A DNA stretch of 5,029 nucleotides from contig QNDV01000232.1 of NCBI GenBank assembly GCA_003646045.1, forward strand, positions 1 to 5,029, in the 5' to 3' direction. The notes below the pieces were generated by a model. It saw nothing but the letters and a program-made list of their open reading frames with translations, made no database searches and was not told the origin of the DNA. This DNA comes from a bacterium. Lineage in GTDB: Bacteria > Krumholzibacteriota > Krumholzibacteria > LZORAL124-64-63. Positions 1-5,029 of the stretch are shown one piece after another; the first letter of the stretch is position 1; each line of letters starts with the position of its first letter. The position numbers and the translations under genes are program-made.

Positions 1-1435
1 AACCGCCCTCACCCGGGTTGCCTGCCTCTAACTGTGCATGGGCGGGCAGGACAAAGCCGCAGCCATCGTCGGAGACCTCCACCTCCGTGCCGACGGGGAC
101 CCAGCGCAGTACCAAATCGACCCGATTGGCCGTGGCGTGTTTGCGGACGTTGTTCAGCAACTCGCGTGCACACTGGTAGAGCATGGCACGGGTGTCCTGG
201 GGCAGCTCCGCCCCTTCGCCGTCGGCCACGAATGAGCATGACTGGCCCGTGCGTTCCTCGTAATGGTGGCTCAGCCACTGCAACGCTCCCTCCAGGCCTT
301 CCTGGTACAGCACCGGCGGAAAGAGTTCGAAGCTGAGGGAGCGGGCCTCGACCATGGTCTGGTCCAACACCTCCATGGCAGTCCGGACCACGTCCTGATA
401 GTCGGATAACCGCTCGGGGTACTTCAGGAGAGTGATCTGGGCCCGCAGCCCGAAGAGTTGCTGGGCCAGCCCGTCATGGATGGCCGCGGCCAGTTCCTGG
501 CGCTGCCGGTCCTCGCTTACCGATAGCTGGTTGCGTAACTGTCGCAACCTCTCCTGGAAAACCGCCCGCTGACTGTCCGCTTCCTTCTGGGCGGTGATGT
601 CCCGCGCCACCATGAATATGGTCTTGCGATCCGGATAGGGAAAGGCGGTGAAGGCCAACCAGCGCCAGCTGCCGTCGCGACTTACAAAGCGGCATTCCAG
701 ATCCTCCAACTGTTCCCCCGCAGCCAGTTTCGCGAAGGCTCCCGTGATTATTTCCCGATCCTCCGGGGTGGCGAACTCCTCCAGGGGCCGTTCCATGAGA
801 TCATCGCGGGACCAGCCCAGTACCCGCACCCAGGCCGGGTTCAGCTGCAGCGCATACTGGTCGAAGCCCACCACCGCCAGCATGTCCAGGGACAGGTTGA
901 AGAGCCGGTCACGCTGTTCCTCGGCCTCCACCCTGGTGGTGATGTCGGTGAAGGAACCGAGAACCCGCTCCGGTGAACCGTCCGACTTCCAGGTGGCTAC
1001 CGCCCGGGTCAGGATCCACAGGTAGCGGCCGTCGGCGCAGCGTAGCCGGAATTCGGTCTCGCAGTCCGGTGTGCGGTGCTCCAGGTAGTCGCTGAAAATG
1101 GTCCGCAGCCGGTTACGGTCGTCCACGTGAACCAGTGGCAGCAGATCGCGCAGGTTCTGACCCAGCTTGTCCGCATTGTAGCCGGCCAATCCCAGAAACG
1201 CTTCGGCCAGGTGCATACGGCCGGTAACTACGTTCCACTCCCACAGGGTAGAGGGCGCGATATCCGCCCGCCGACGCAGTTGCAGTTCGAGTTTCCGCAG
1301 TTGGGCCTCGGTGTCGCGCAGCAACTCCAAGTCATTCCGCAGGCTGGATCCGCGCCGTGACGCCCGCAGCCAGAGCGCCACCGCCACCATCAGGGCCAGG
1401 GACAGGACCACGATGATCGGCATGGTATCAGTCAT
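1..1435 (-). CDS. PAS-domain sensor histidine kinase, NarL/UhpB type (HisKA_3), C-terminus cut by window edge
   Basis: This is the sensor kinase of a two-component system; it should autophosphorylate on histidine and pass phosphate to a NarL-type response regulator. I read 478 codons without a stop. One membrane segment lies at about residues 6-23, followed by a short coiled-coil-like linker (33-57). A first PAS/PAC domain covers about 65-170 (GRYLWILTRAVA, then GSFTDIT) and a second about 177-288 (DGSWRWLAFTAF, then VARDIT). The HisKA_3 dimerisation region (about 308-375) contains AAAIHDGLAQQL with the phosphoacceptor H320. The ATPase domain begins near 413, with an N box ELLNNVRKHA (425-433) and a G1 box DDGCGF (456-461); G2 is beyond the edge. 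There is almost no periplasmic part, so sensing is probably by the cytoplasmic PAS domains; the ligand is unknown. The start at 1435 overlaps the stop of the upstream gene (ATGACTGA) and lacks a clear Shine-Dalgarno, consistent with translational coupling. A second Met at 1423 is an alternative start. Confidence 0.93.
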   Translation of the reverse strand, partial: MTDTMPIIVVLSLALMVAVALWLRASRRGSSLRNDLELLRDTEAQLRKLELQLRRRADIAPSTLWEWNVVTGRMHLAEAFLGLAGYNADKLGQNLRDLLPLVHVDDRNRLRTIFSDYLEHRTPDCETEFRLRCADGRYLWILTRAVATWKSDGSPERVLGSFTDITTRVEAEEQRDRLFNLSLDMLAVVGFDQYALQLNPAWVRVLGWSRDDLMERPLEEFATPEDREIITGAFAKLAAGEQLEDLECRFVSRDGSWRWLAFTAFPYPDRKTIFMVARDITAQKEADSQRAVFQERLRQLRNQLSVSEDRQRQELAAAIHDGLAQQLFGLRAQITLLKYPERLSDYQDVVRTAMEVLDQTMVEARSLSFELFPPVLYQEGLEGALQWLSHHYEERTGQSCSFVADGEGAELPQDTRAMLYQCARELLNNVRKHATANRVDLVLRWVPVGTEVEVSDDGCGFVLPAHAQLEAGNPGEGG

Positions 1436-2021
1436 TGTCGAAAATCCGGTGCCAGCGTTGGCGAGGGTCCGAAAATACTACGGCATCCGGCTGGAACATC
1501 CCGTCCCCGGTGGTGTGTTCGACAGTCACCACGGGCGGTCCCCCGCAATCCTCGGGGGGCGCCTGTCCTTCACCGGCCAGGCAGCGGGGCAGGCGCGATG
1601 GTTGCTCGTCGTTGTGGATCGCCTCGAGAACCACCTCGTGCTGCCATTCGTCACCGAAGTCGTAGGTATAAAGAGCCGGCGAGGTGTCGGGGCGCAGGTA
1701 GTTCACCACGCGATGCTCCCATCCCGGCAGCACCCGCCCCGGCCCGTCCAGGCGTTGGTCGCCGGGAATGCCCAGACGCAGGTTCTCGCCCAGGCGGTGA
1801 TCGTCCACTGTGAACTGGTGCAGATGGCGATCCTCCCAGCCGAAGGTGTCCTGGATCGCCACATGCAGATCCCAGAAGCTGGCACTGGCGGGCAACAGGA
1901 AGCGTCGCCAGACAACCGTGGGCATCAGCACCAGATCCACGCGCAGGCGTAACGCAGTACCGGCACCTTCCACCGCGGGAAAAGGAATGATATTGTCGCG
2001 GTCAACCGTGTTCCGCGTCAT
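1428..2021 (-). CDS. Plasmid pRiA4b ORF-3-like family protein
   Basis: The 197-residue product matches the pRiA4b ORF-3 (PRiA4_ORF3) family, whose biochemical role is not established; members occur on chromosomes, plasmids and near mobile elements. Visible family hallmarks are VVWRRFLLPA (36-45), a helix with GWEDRHLHQF (61-70), the signature YTYDFGDEWQHEV (118-130) and PRCLAGEGQAPPEDCGGP (145-162), then a C-terminal FQPDAVVF. The stretch after the CGGP motif looks shorter than usual for the family. The frame is open further upstream to 2114, but I choose ATG 2021 because GGGGGGAG (2035-2028) sits six bases before it; the Mets at 2027 and 2045 are worse placed. The gene overlaps the VTT gene by 20 bases and the kinase start by 8, so it is the middle gene of a three-gene operon. 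The long open frames antisense to it are shadows. The family call is firm; function is unknown. Confidence 0.9.
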   Translation of the reverse strand: MTRNTVDRDNIIPFPAVEGAGTALRLRVDLVLMPTVVWRRFLLPASASFWDLHVAIQDTFGWEDRHLHQFTVDDHRLGENLRLGIPGDQRLDGPGRVLPGWEHRVVNYLRPDTSPALYTYDFGDEWQHEVVLEAIHNDEQPSRLPRCLAGEGQAPPEDCGGPPVVTVEHTTGDGMFQPDAVVFSDPRQRWHRIFDND

Positions 2022-2724
2022 GGCCATCTCCCCCCTGACCTTCATCAGCCGTCTTTTGCCAGGCCTGCCGCGCCATGCGCGAGACCTGCCAGCCCAGGGC
2101 CAGAAGCGACCCAATCCCCACTATCGTACCCACGAGTTGCCACGGACCCAGGGTTTTCGCATCGAGTCCCTGCCGGGCAACCCGGCCCACCGCCACCTGG
2201 ATGGCCAGGCTCGGCACGGCCGCCACCAGTCCCAGCAGATACTCCCGCCACCGCGTGGGACCGGCGGCCAGAGTGTAGCACACTAGGCCGTAATTGAACG
2301 GGGAGAGACGCGCCAGCAGGTTCAGGCGCAGGGCCTGCTTGGCTGCCATATGCTGCATGGCGGACAGGCGGGGATCCCGGGCAAGGAGGCGAGCCACCAC
2401 CGAGCGCAATGACGAGCGGCCCAGCATGAACATGAAGCTGCCCGAGACCAGTACCGAGGACACCAGCACACCGAATGCCGGCAGGGGGTCGTAGATGTAC
2501 CCTGCCGTGAAGCCCAACATGGACACCGGGAAACAGCAGCTGGTCAGGATGATGAAAACGCCGGAGAAAACGGCCAGGCCGCCGTTGCCGGCCGCAGCCA
2601 GCCAGGCCTCGATTTCGGACCAGTTGACGATGGCGGCGGCGAGGATACCCACCATTGCGACCAGGGTGGCCAGACGGACCGGCAGGGGTAGTTGTCCGGT
2701 CTGGTGTTGGTCCTGCTGGGCCAT
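2002..2724 (-). CDS. VTT-domain (TVP38/TMEM64, DedA superfamily) inner membrane protein
   Basis: This 240-residue polytopic membrane protein belongs to the VTT/SNARE-associated (DedA-like) superfamily. Members are integral membrane proteins linked to lipid scrambling or flipping and envelope homeostasis; the substrate here cannot be told. Hydrophobic segments lie at about 17-34, 48-65, 82-101, 143-155, 162-180 and 195-213. Family marks are FPVSMLGFTAGYIYDPL (65-81), the GSFMFMLGR segment (95-103), the re-entrant-like LLARLSPFNYGLVCYTLAA (136-154) and REYLLGLVAAVPSLAIQVAVG (160-180). The soluble C-terminal tail (about 224-240) is rich in Gly, Asp and His. The start at 2724 has GGAG (2732-2729) four bases upstream. 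It is the first gene of a minus-strand operon and its last 20 bases overlap the ORF-3-like gene. Upstream, a terminator and tRNA-Ala lie on the same strand. Confidence 0.92.
   Translation of the reverse strand: MAQQDQHQTGQLPLPVRLATLVAMVGILAAAIVNWSEIEAWLAAAGNGGLAVFSGVFIILTSCCFPVSMLGFTAGYIYDPLPAFGVLVSSVLVSGSFMFMLGRSSLRSVVARLLARDPRLSAMQHMAAKQALRLNLLARLSPFNYGLVCYTLAAGPTRWREYLLGLVAAVPSLAIQVAVGRVARQGLDAKTLGPWQLVGTIVGIGSLLALGWQVSRMARQAWQKTADEGQGGDGHDAEHG
2028..2035 (-). promoter_or_regulatory. Ribosome binding site deciding the start of the ORF-3-like gene
   Basis: GGGGGGAG on the minus strand ends six bases before ATG 2021, an ideal spacing. It lies inside the 3' end of the VTT gene. The ATG at 2027 directly abuts it and would be too close, which is why the shorter start was taken. 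Confidence 0.6.
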
Positions 2725-2754
2725 GGTACTCCAGGGCTATCAGAAACGGATCAC

Positions 2755-2779
2755 AAAAAAGACCTGCCGATGGCAGGTC
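2755..2779 (-). terminator. Intrinsic terminator downstream of tRNA-Ala
   Basis: On the minus strand an 8-bp perfect stem (GACCTGCC at 2779-2772 with GGCAGGTC at 2768-2761, loop ATC) is followed directly by six T residues (2760-2755). It begins about 20 bases after the tRNA-Ala CCA end and lies 30 bases ahead of the VTT start, so it separates the tRNA from the operon behind it, unless read-through occurs. Confidence 0.85.
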
Positions 2780-2782
2780 GTG

Positions 2783-2811
2783 ATTCTAGCGGTTTAAGTT
2801 GGTGGAGCCAA
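2783..2811 (-). promoter_or_regulatory. Candidate promoter for the VTT operon, overlapping the tRNA-Ala 3' end
   Basis: A TTGGCT box (2811-2806) is spaced 17 bases from TAGAAT (2788-2783), four and five of six consensus matches. The -35 box lies in the tRNA acceptor/T-arm sequence. Transcription would begin near 2776, inside the first arm of the terminator hairpin, so these transcripts would not carry a full hairpin. The -35 match is weak and sits in conserved tRNA sequence, so it may be chance. Confidence 0.3.
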
Positions 2812-2875
2812 GGGGGATCGAACCCCTGACCTCTTGACTGCCAGTCAAGCGCTCTCCCAGCTGAGCTATGGCCCC
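2800..2875 (-). tRNA. tRNA-Ala, anticodon GGC
   Basis: The 76-base cloverleaf is complete. The acceptor stem pairs GGGGCCA with TGGCTCC and contains the G3:U70 wobble that is the hallmark identity element for alanyl-tRNA synthetase, with discriminator A73 and an encoded CCA end. The D arm is GCTC/GAGC, the anticodon arm is CTTGA-CTGGCAG-TCAAG giving anticodon GGC (reads GCC), and the T arm is AGGGG-TTCGATC-CCCCT. It has its own promoter upstream and an intrinsic terminator downstream, and is divergent from tRNA-Leu. Confidence 0.98.
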
Positions 2876-2896
2876 ACCCTAGCCGATCGAGCGGGA

Positions 2897-2924
2897 AATA
2901 TAGCAAACCCTGACCCGGTGTCAA
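2897..2924 (-). promoter_or_regulatory. Sigma70-type promoter of tRNA-Ala
   Basis: A perfect -35 box TTGACA (2924-2919), a 16-base spacer and the -10 box TATATT (2902-2897) stand about 20 bases ahead of the tRNA 5' end. The discriminator after the -10 box is GC-rich (TCCCGCTCG), as is common for stable-RNA promoters under stringent control; control itself is inferred. Confidence 0.8.
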
Positions 2925-2930
2925 ACATTT

Positions 2931-2954
2931 CAGCGCCTTGACTTTCAGGCGCTG
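2931..2954. repeat. Short inverted repeat between the divergent tRNA promoters
   Basis: CAGCGCCT (2931-2938) and AGGCGCTG (2947-2954) form a perfect 8-bp inverted repeat with an 8-base centre. There is no T-tract on either side, so it is not an intrinsic terminator. It covers the -35 box and part of the spacer of the proposed tRNA-Leu promoter and sits just upstream of the tRNA-Ala -35 box, so it could be a protein-binding site or chance symmetry. Confidence 0.5.
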
Positions 2955-2966
2955 TATTCCTAACAT
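2938..2966 (+). promoter_or_regulatory. Sigma70-type promoter of tRNA-Leu
   Basis: TTGACT (2938-2943) is followed after 17 bases by TAACAT (2961-2966), five and four of six consensus matches, and then by a GC-rich discriminator (CGCCGCC). The predicted start near 2973 is about 30 bases before the tRNA. It is back-to-back with the tRNA-Ala promoter. Confidence 0.6.
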
Positions 2967-3003
2967 CGCCGCCTGCGTGGCCCGCAGGGGTCGCAACAGA
3001 GGT

Positions 3004-3090
3004 GCCGGAGTGGTGGAATTGGTAGACGCGCTGGACTCAAAATCCAGTGTTCCTTGGAACGTGTGGGTTCGAGTCCCACCTCCGGCACCA
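3004..3090 (+). tRNA. tRNA-Leu, anticodon CAA
   Basis: This is an 87-base class II tRNA. The acceptor stem is GCCGGAG/CTCCGGC, with A73 (a leucine identity base) and an encoded CCA. The anticodon arm CTGGA-CTCAAAA-TCCAG gives anticodon CAA, which reads UUG. The long variable arm has a GTTC/GAAC stem, and the T arm is GTGGG-TTCGAGT-CCCAC. No hairpin with a T-tract follows, so transcripts may continue into the next gene 52 bases downstream. No duplicated 3' end suggesting an integrated element is seen. Confidence 0.98.
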
Positions 3091-3142
3091 GCCCCTTCTT
3101 TCCCGCCCGTAATCCGGGGACGCGCCGGGCCCCCGTCGCCAT

Positions 3143-3880
3143 ATGCACCGAGAGCCGCTGACCGTATTGTGGCCCCGTTGGCAAGAAGTTCTAGCGGACG
3201 CCCCCCACGTGAACCGGGTAGTTCGGCCCCAGCTTCTGCCCCACCTGCGCACCATTGACGAAGCCCAAATCTCGGACGCCGTGCGCACCCTCGAGCTGGA
3301 CGGATTCTTCTTCACCCTGCAGCAGGTGCTGGCGGCCATGGTCCCCGGCGCGCCAAGGGTGGTCGACGCGGGCTGGCCGGGGCCTCTGCCCCGACCGGCA
3401 GTTGGCGCGAATGTTCCCGACGGCCCCCACGATACGACTCTCAACGACTACGCGGACGCCCTCTGCATCTCCCGTCTTACCATTCTTGAACTGCTGCAGG
3501 GAGCAGAGGCTGTCACCACCCTGGTGGCCGCCTATCCCCGCTGGCGCAGTTGTGTCGCCGGCGAAGCGCCGACTACCGCCGGCGCCCCCACCAAGGATCT
3601 GGCGGTGATGTGGGAGTTGGCCGCGCAGGAGGAGAACTGGGGCGTGCGCGCCGCTCTGCTGCACCTGGCCGTGTGGCGTCTGGAAGCATCGGCACCGGGA
3701 GTGGGCCGCCTGGCGCGCCTGGTGATGAATACGGTGCGGGCGGCGGCCGGGCACACCTGGTTGAGCCTGCCGCCGGATCTGGACGATGACTACCGCCGGG
3801 CCGTCACGTCTGCCCTGACCCATGGCGATGCCGGTCCCTGGGCCCAGCTCCTGGTGCTGCCCGCCCCGCCGCTGGACTGA
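3143..3880 (+). CDS. Putative degenerate, compact Fic-fold protein (catalytic His replaced)
   Basis: A 245-residue soluble protein with strongly GC-biased third codon positions, so the frame looks real. By eye it follows a full-length Fic protein in order. Residues 46-63 (AVRTLELDGFFFTLQQVL) align without gaps to the Fic_N inhibitory helix, with TLELDG (49-54) where class II proteins have an SSxIEG-like motif. LNDYADAL (100-107) matches the helix around EVLNY. A YPRWRSCV segment (131-138) resembles the FR..V strand. AALLHLAVWRLEAS (170-183) matches the helix leading into HPF, and GVGRLARLVMN (186-196) matches GNGRxARLLMN. PP (210-211), Y217 and GD..P (228-232) match the end of the domain. Known active Fic enzymes transfer AMP or related groups using HxFx(D/E)GNGRxxR; here His is E181, Phe is S183, Asp/Glu is P185 and Asn is V187, while the glycines and both arginines (R189, R192) remain. 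It is shorter than usual and has no C-terminal winged helix. ATG 3143 lacks a Shine-Dalgarno; an in-frame TAA at 3110 limits extension. Enzymatic function is doubtful. Confidence 0.8.
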   Translation: MHREPLTVLWPRWQEVLADAPHVNRVVRPQLLPHLRTIDEAQISDAVRTLELDGFFFTLQQVLAAMVPGAPRVVDAGWPGPLPRPAVGANVPDGPHDTTLNDYADALCISRLTILELLQGAEAVTTLVAAYPRWRSCVAGEAPTTAGAPTKDLAVMWELAAQEENWGVRAALLHLAVWRLEASAPGVGRLARLVMNTVRAAAGHTWLSLPPDLDDDYRRAVTSALTHGDAGPWAQLLVLPAPPLD

Positions 3881-3884
3881 CACT

Positions 3885-3922
3885 AAAAAGAAAGAGGGAC
3901 GACCCGCCGGGGCCGCCCCTCT
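3885..3922 (-). terminator. Intrinsic terminator of the P5C dehydrogenase gene
   Basis: On the minus strand a 13-bp stem (3922-3910 with 3905-3893, loop CGGC) is complete with two G:U wobbles and is followed by TTCTTTTT (3892-3885). On the plus strand the same two positions become A:C mismatches and no T-tract follows, so it works for the minus-strand gene that stops at 3969, not for the convergent Fic-like gene. Confidence 0.9.
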
Positions 3923-3968
3923 CCTGCTCATCCATGCCGCCGGGGTCGCGCCGGCCGGGCGCGGAATC

Positions 3969-5029
3969 CTAACGGTCGGACATATAGGGATACGGATAGG
4001 CCCGCGGCGGGTCAAACGTCTCCTTGACCGTACGCGGGCTCGTCCAGCGGACCAGGTTCAGGTAACTGCCCGCCTTGTCGTTGGTGCCCGAGGCCCGGCT
4101 GCCGCCGAAGGGCTGCTGCCCCACCACCGCCCCGGTGGGCTTGTCGTTGATATAGAAGTTGCCCGCCGTACCTTCGAGCTCGTCCTTCATCCTGATCAGG
4201 GCTGCCCGGTCCTGACCAAAGATCGCGCCGGTCAGGGCGTAGGCCGACGACCGGTCGCACAGCCGCAGGGTCTTCAGCAGATCCTTCTCCGGGTAGACGT
4301 ACACCGTCAGCACCGGACCGAAGATCTCCTCCACCATGGTCTCCATCAGGGGATCCTTGGCCTCGATTACCGTGGGCTCGACGAAGTAGCCCTTGCTGTC
4401 GTCGCAATTGCCGCCGGCGATGATCCTGCACTCGCTCTTCGCCTTGCGGGCACGGTCGATGAAACCCTTGATGTCGTCGTAGGCACCCTGGTCGATCACG
4501 GCGCCCATGAAGGTGCGGAAATCCGTCACGTCGCCCATGGTTATGCTGGCTACCTGCTCGAGCAGCTTCTTCTTGACCTCTTTCCAGAGGTTGGACGGGA
4601 TATAGGCCCGACTGGCAGCCGAGCACTTCTGGCCCTGGTACTCGAAGGCACCCCTGACCATGGCTGTGACCAGGGCGTCCACATCCGAACTGGGATGGGC
4701 GAAGATGAAGTCCTTGCCACCGGTCTCCCCCACGATGCGCGGGTAACAACCGTAGCTGTCGATGTTCGAGCCGATCTGCCGCCACATACCCTGGAAGACC
4801 GCCGTGCTGCCGGTGAAGTGCACTCCGGCCAGGTCAGGACTCGCTATTACCGGATTGCCCACCTGGCTGCCGCGGCCCGGCACCAGGTTGATGACACCGT
4901 CGGGCATACCCGCTTCCTGCAGGATCTGCATGATGATGTGGGAACTGAGCACGGCGCTGGAAGCCGGCTTCCACACCACGGTATTGCCCATGAGGGCCGG
5001 CGCCGTGGGCAGGTTGCCGGCGATGCTGG
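3969..5029 (-). CDS. pruA: Delta-1-pyrroline-5-carboxylate (L-glutamate gamma-semialdehyde) dehydrogenase, 5' part outside window
   Basis: This NAD-dependent aldehyde dehydrogenase performs the second step of proline catabolism, oxidising glutamate semialdehyde to glutamate. About 353 codons are present, the C-terminal two thirds of a family usually near 540 residues; the frame continues past the right edge (upstream of the internal Met at 4991 it reads SIAGNLPTAPAL). Visible motifs are VVWKPA (cofactor lysine), FTGS, VGETGGKDF with the conserved Glu at 4727-4725, EYQGQKCSAASR with the catalytic Cys at 4625-4623, EEIFGPVL, and the substrate-anchoring GGSRASGTNDKAG. NFYINDKPTGAVVGQQPFGG and the RWTSPRTVKETF end resemble the animal mitochondrial ALDH4A1 type (TIGR01236-like). 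No proline dehydrogenase is fused in the visible part, so it looks stand-alone instead of a bifunctional PutA. A strong terminator follows 46 bases after the TAG stop. The promoter is outside the window. Confidence 0.95.
   Translation of the reverse strand, partial: SIAGNLPTAPALMGNTVVWKPASSAVLSSHIIMQILQEAGMPDGVINLVPGRGSQVGNPVIASPDLAGVHFTGSTAVFQGMWRQIGSNIDSYGCYPRIVGETGGKDFIFAHPSSDVDALVTAMVRGAFEYQGQKCSAASRAYIPSNLWKEVKKKLLEQVASITMGDVTDFRTFMGAVIDQGAYDDIKGFIDRARKAKSECRIIAGGNCDDSKGYFVEPTVIEAKDPLMETMVEEIFGPVLTVYVYPEKDLLKTLRLCDRSSAYALTGAIFGQDRAALIRMKDELEGTAGNFYINDKPTGAVVGQQPFGGSRASGTNDKAGSYLNLVRWTSPRTVKETFDPPRAYPYPYMSDR

Noticed and set aside
1311..1952. A 213-codon plus-strand open frame opposite the ORF-3-like gene and kinase start
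   Set aside because: It is antisense to a gene with clear family motifs, and its own product resembles no family; it is a by-product of GC-rich codon use.
1428..2021. pRiA4b ORF-3-like gene as evidence of a mobile element
   Set aside because: No terminal inverted repeats, transposase or target duplications flank it, and it is embedded in an overlapping operon.
3004..3090. tRNA-Leu 3' end as a phage or island attachment site
   Set aside because: No repeat of the tRNA 3' end, no integrase and no change in composition is seen in the window.
2938..3258. Open frames crossing the tRNA-Leu gene and its flanks
   Set aside because: They translate tRNA sequence and promoter DNA; the cloverleaf explains the region.
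3191..4015. A 274-codon minus-strand open frame opposite the Fic-like gene
   Set aside because: It runs through the dehydrogenase 3' end and its terminator, has a low-complexity Gly/Arg/Gln composition, and no family motif. The plus-strand frame has better codon bias and recognisable motifs.
4012..4785. A 257-codon minus-strand open frame within the dehydrogenase gene
   Set aside because: It is a frame-shifted shadow of the dehydrogenase, rich in Arg, Gly and His, without family features.

Overview
The window is GC-rich with strongly GC-biased third codon positions. It carries two bacterial-type tRNA genes with encoded CCA ends, sigma70-like promoters and intrinsic terminators. Together with the mix of protein families this suggests a chromosomal segment of a high-GC proteobacterium, probably a gammaproteobacterium; that placement is inference from style and not proven. 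No transposase, integrase, CRISPR array or phage gene is visible.

Layout. (1) Positions 1-2724, minus strand: a tightly packed three-gene operon, read right to left. It encodes a VTT-domain (TVP38/TMEM64, DedA superfamily) membrane protein, a pRiA4b ORF-3-like protein, and a NarL-type PAS sensor histidine kinase whose C-terminus runs off the left edge. Both junctions overlap (20 and 8 bases), which suggests translational coupling. A partner response regulator would be expected just beyond position 1. (2) Positions 2755-3090: a divergent tRNA pair, tRNA-Ala(GGC) on the minus strand and tRNA-Leu(CAA) on the plus strand, with back-to-back promoters around a short inverted repeat. tRNA-Ala is followed by an intrinsic terminator only about 30 bases ahead of the VTT gene. 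(3) Positions 3143-3880, plus strand: a 245-residue protein that would normally be left as hypothetical. By eye it aligns with a compact, degenerate Fic (AMPylation-fold) protein: the inhibitory-helix motif, the core helices and the GxGRxxR loop are recognisable, but the catalytic histidine position holds glutamate. (4) Positions 3969-5029, minus strand: the C-terminal part of a stand-alone, ALDH4A1-like delta-1-pyrroline-5-carboxylate dehydrogenase (proline to glutamate catabolism), ending at a strong intrinsic terminator between the two convergent genes.

The VTT/ORF-3/kinase operon is probably one transcriptional unit linking a membrane protein to a two-component system. The Fic-like gene lies 52 bases behind tRNA-Leu with no evident terminator between, so it may be read from the tRNA promoter. 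The dehydrogenase is an independent metabolic gene. The most interesting item is the apparent pseudo-Fic protein.
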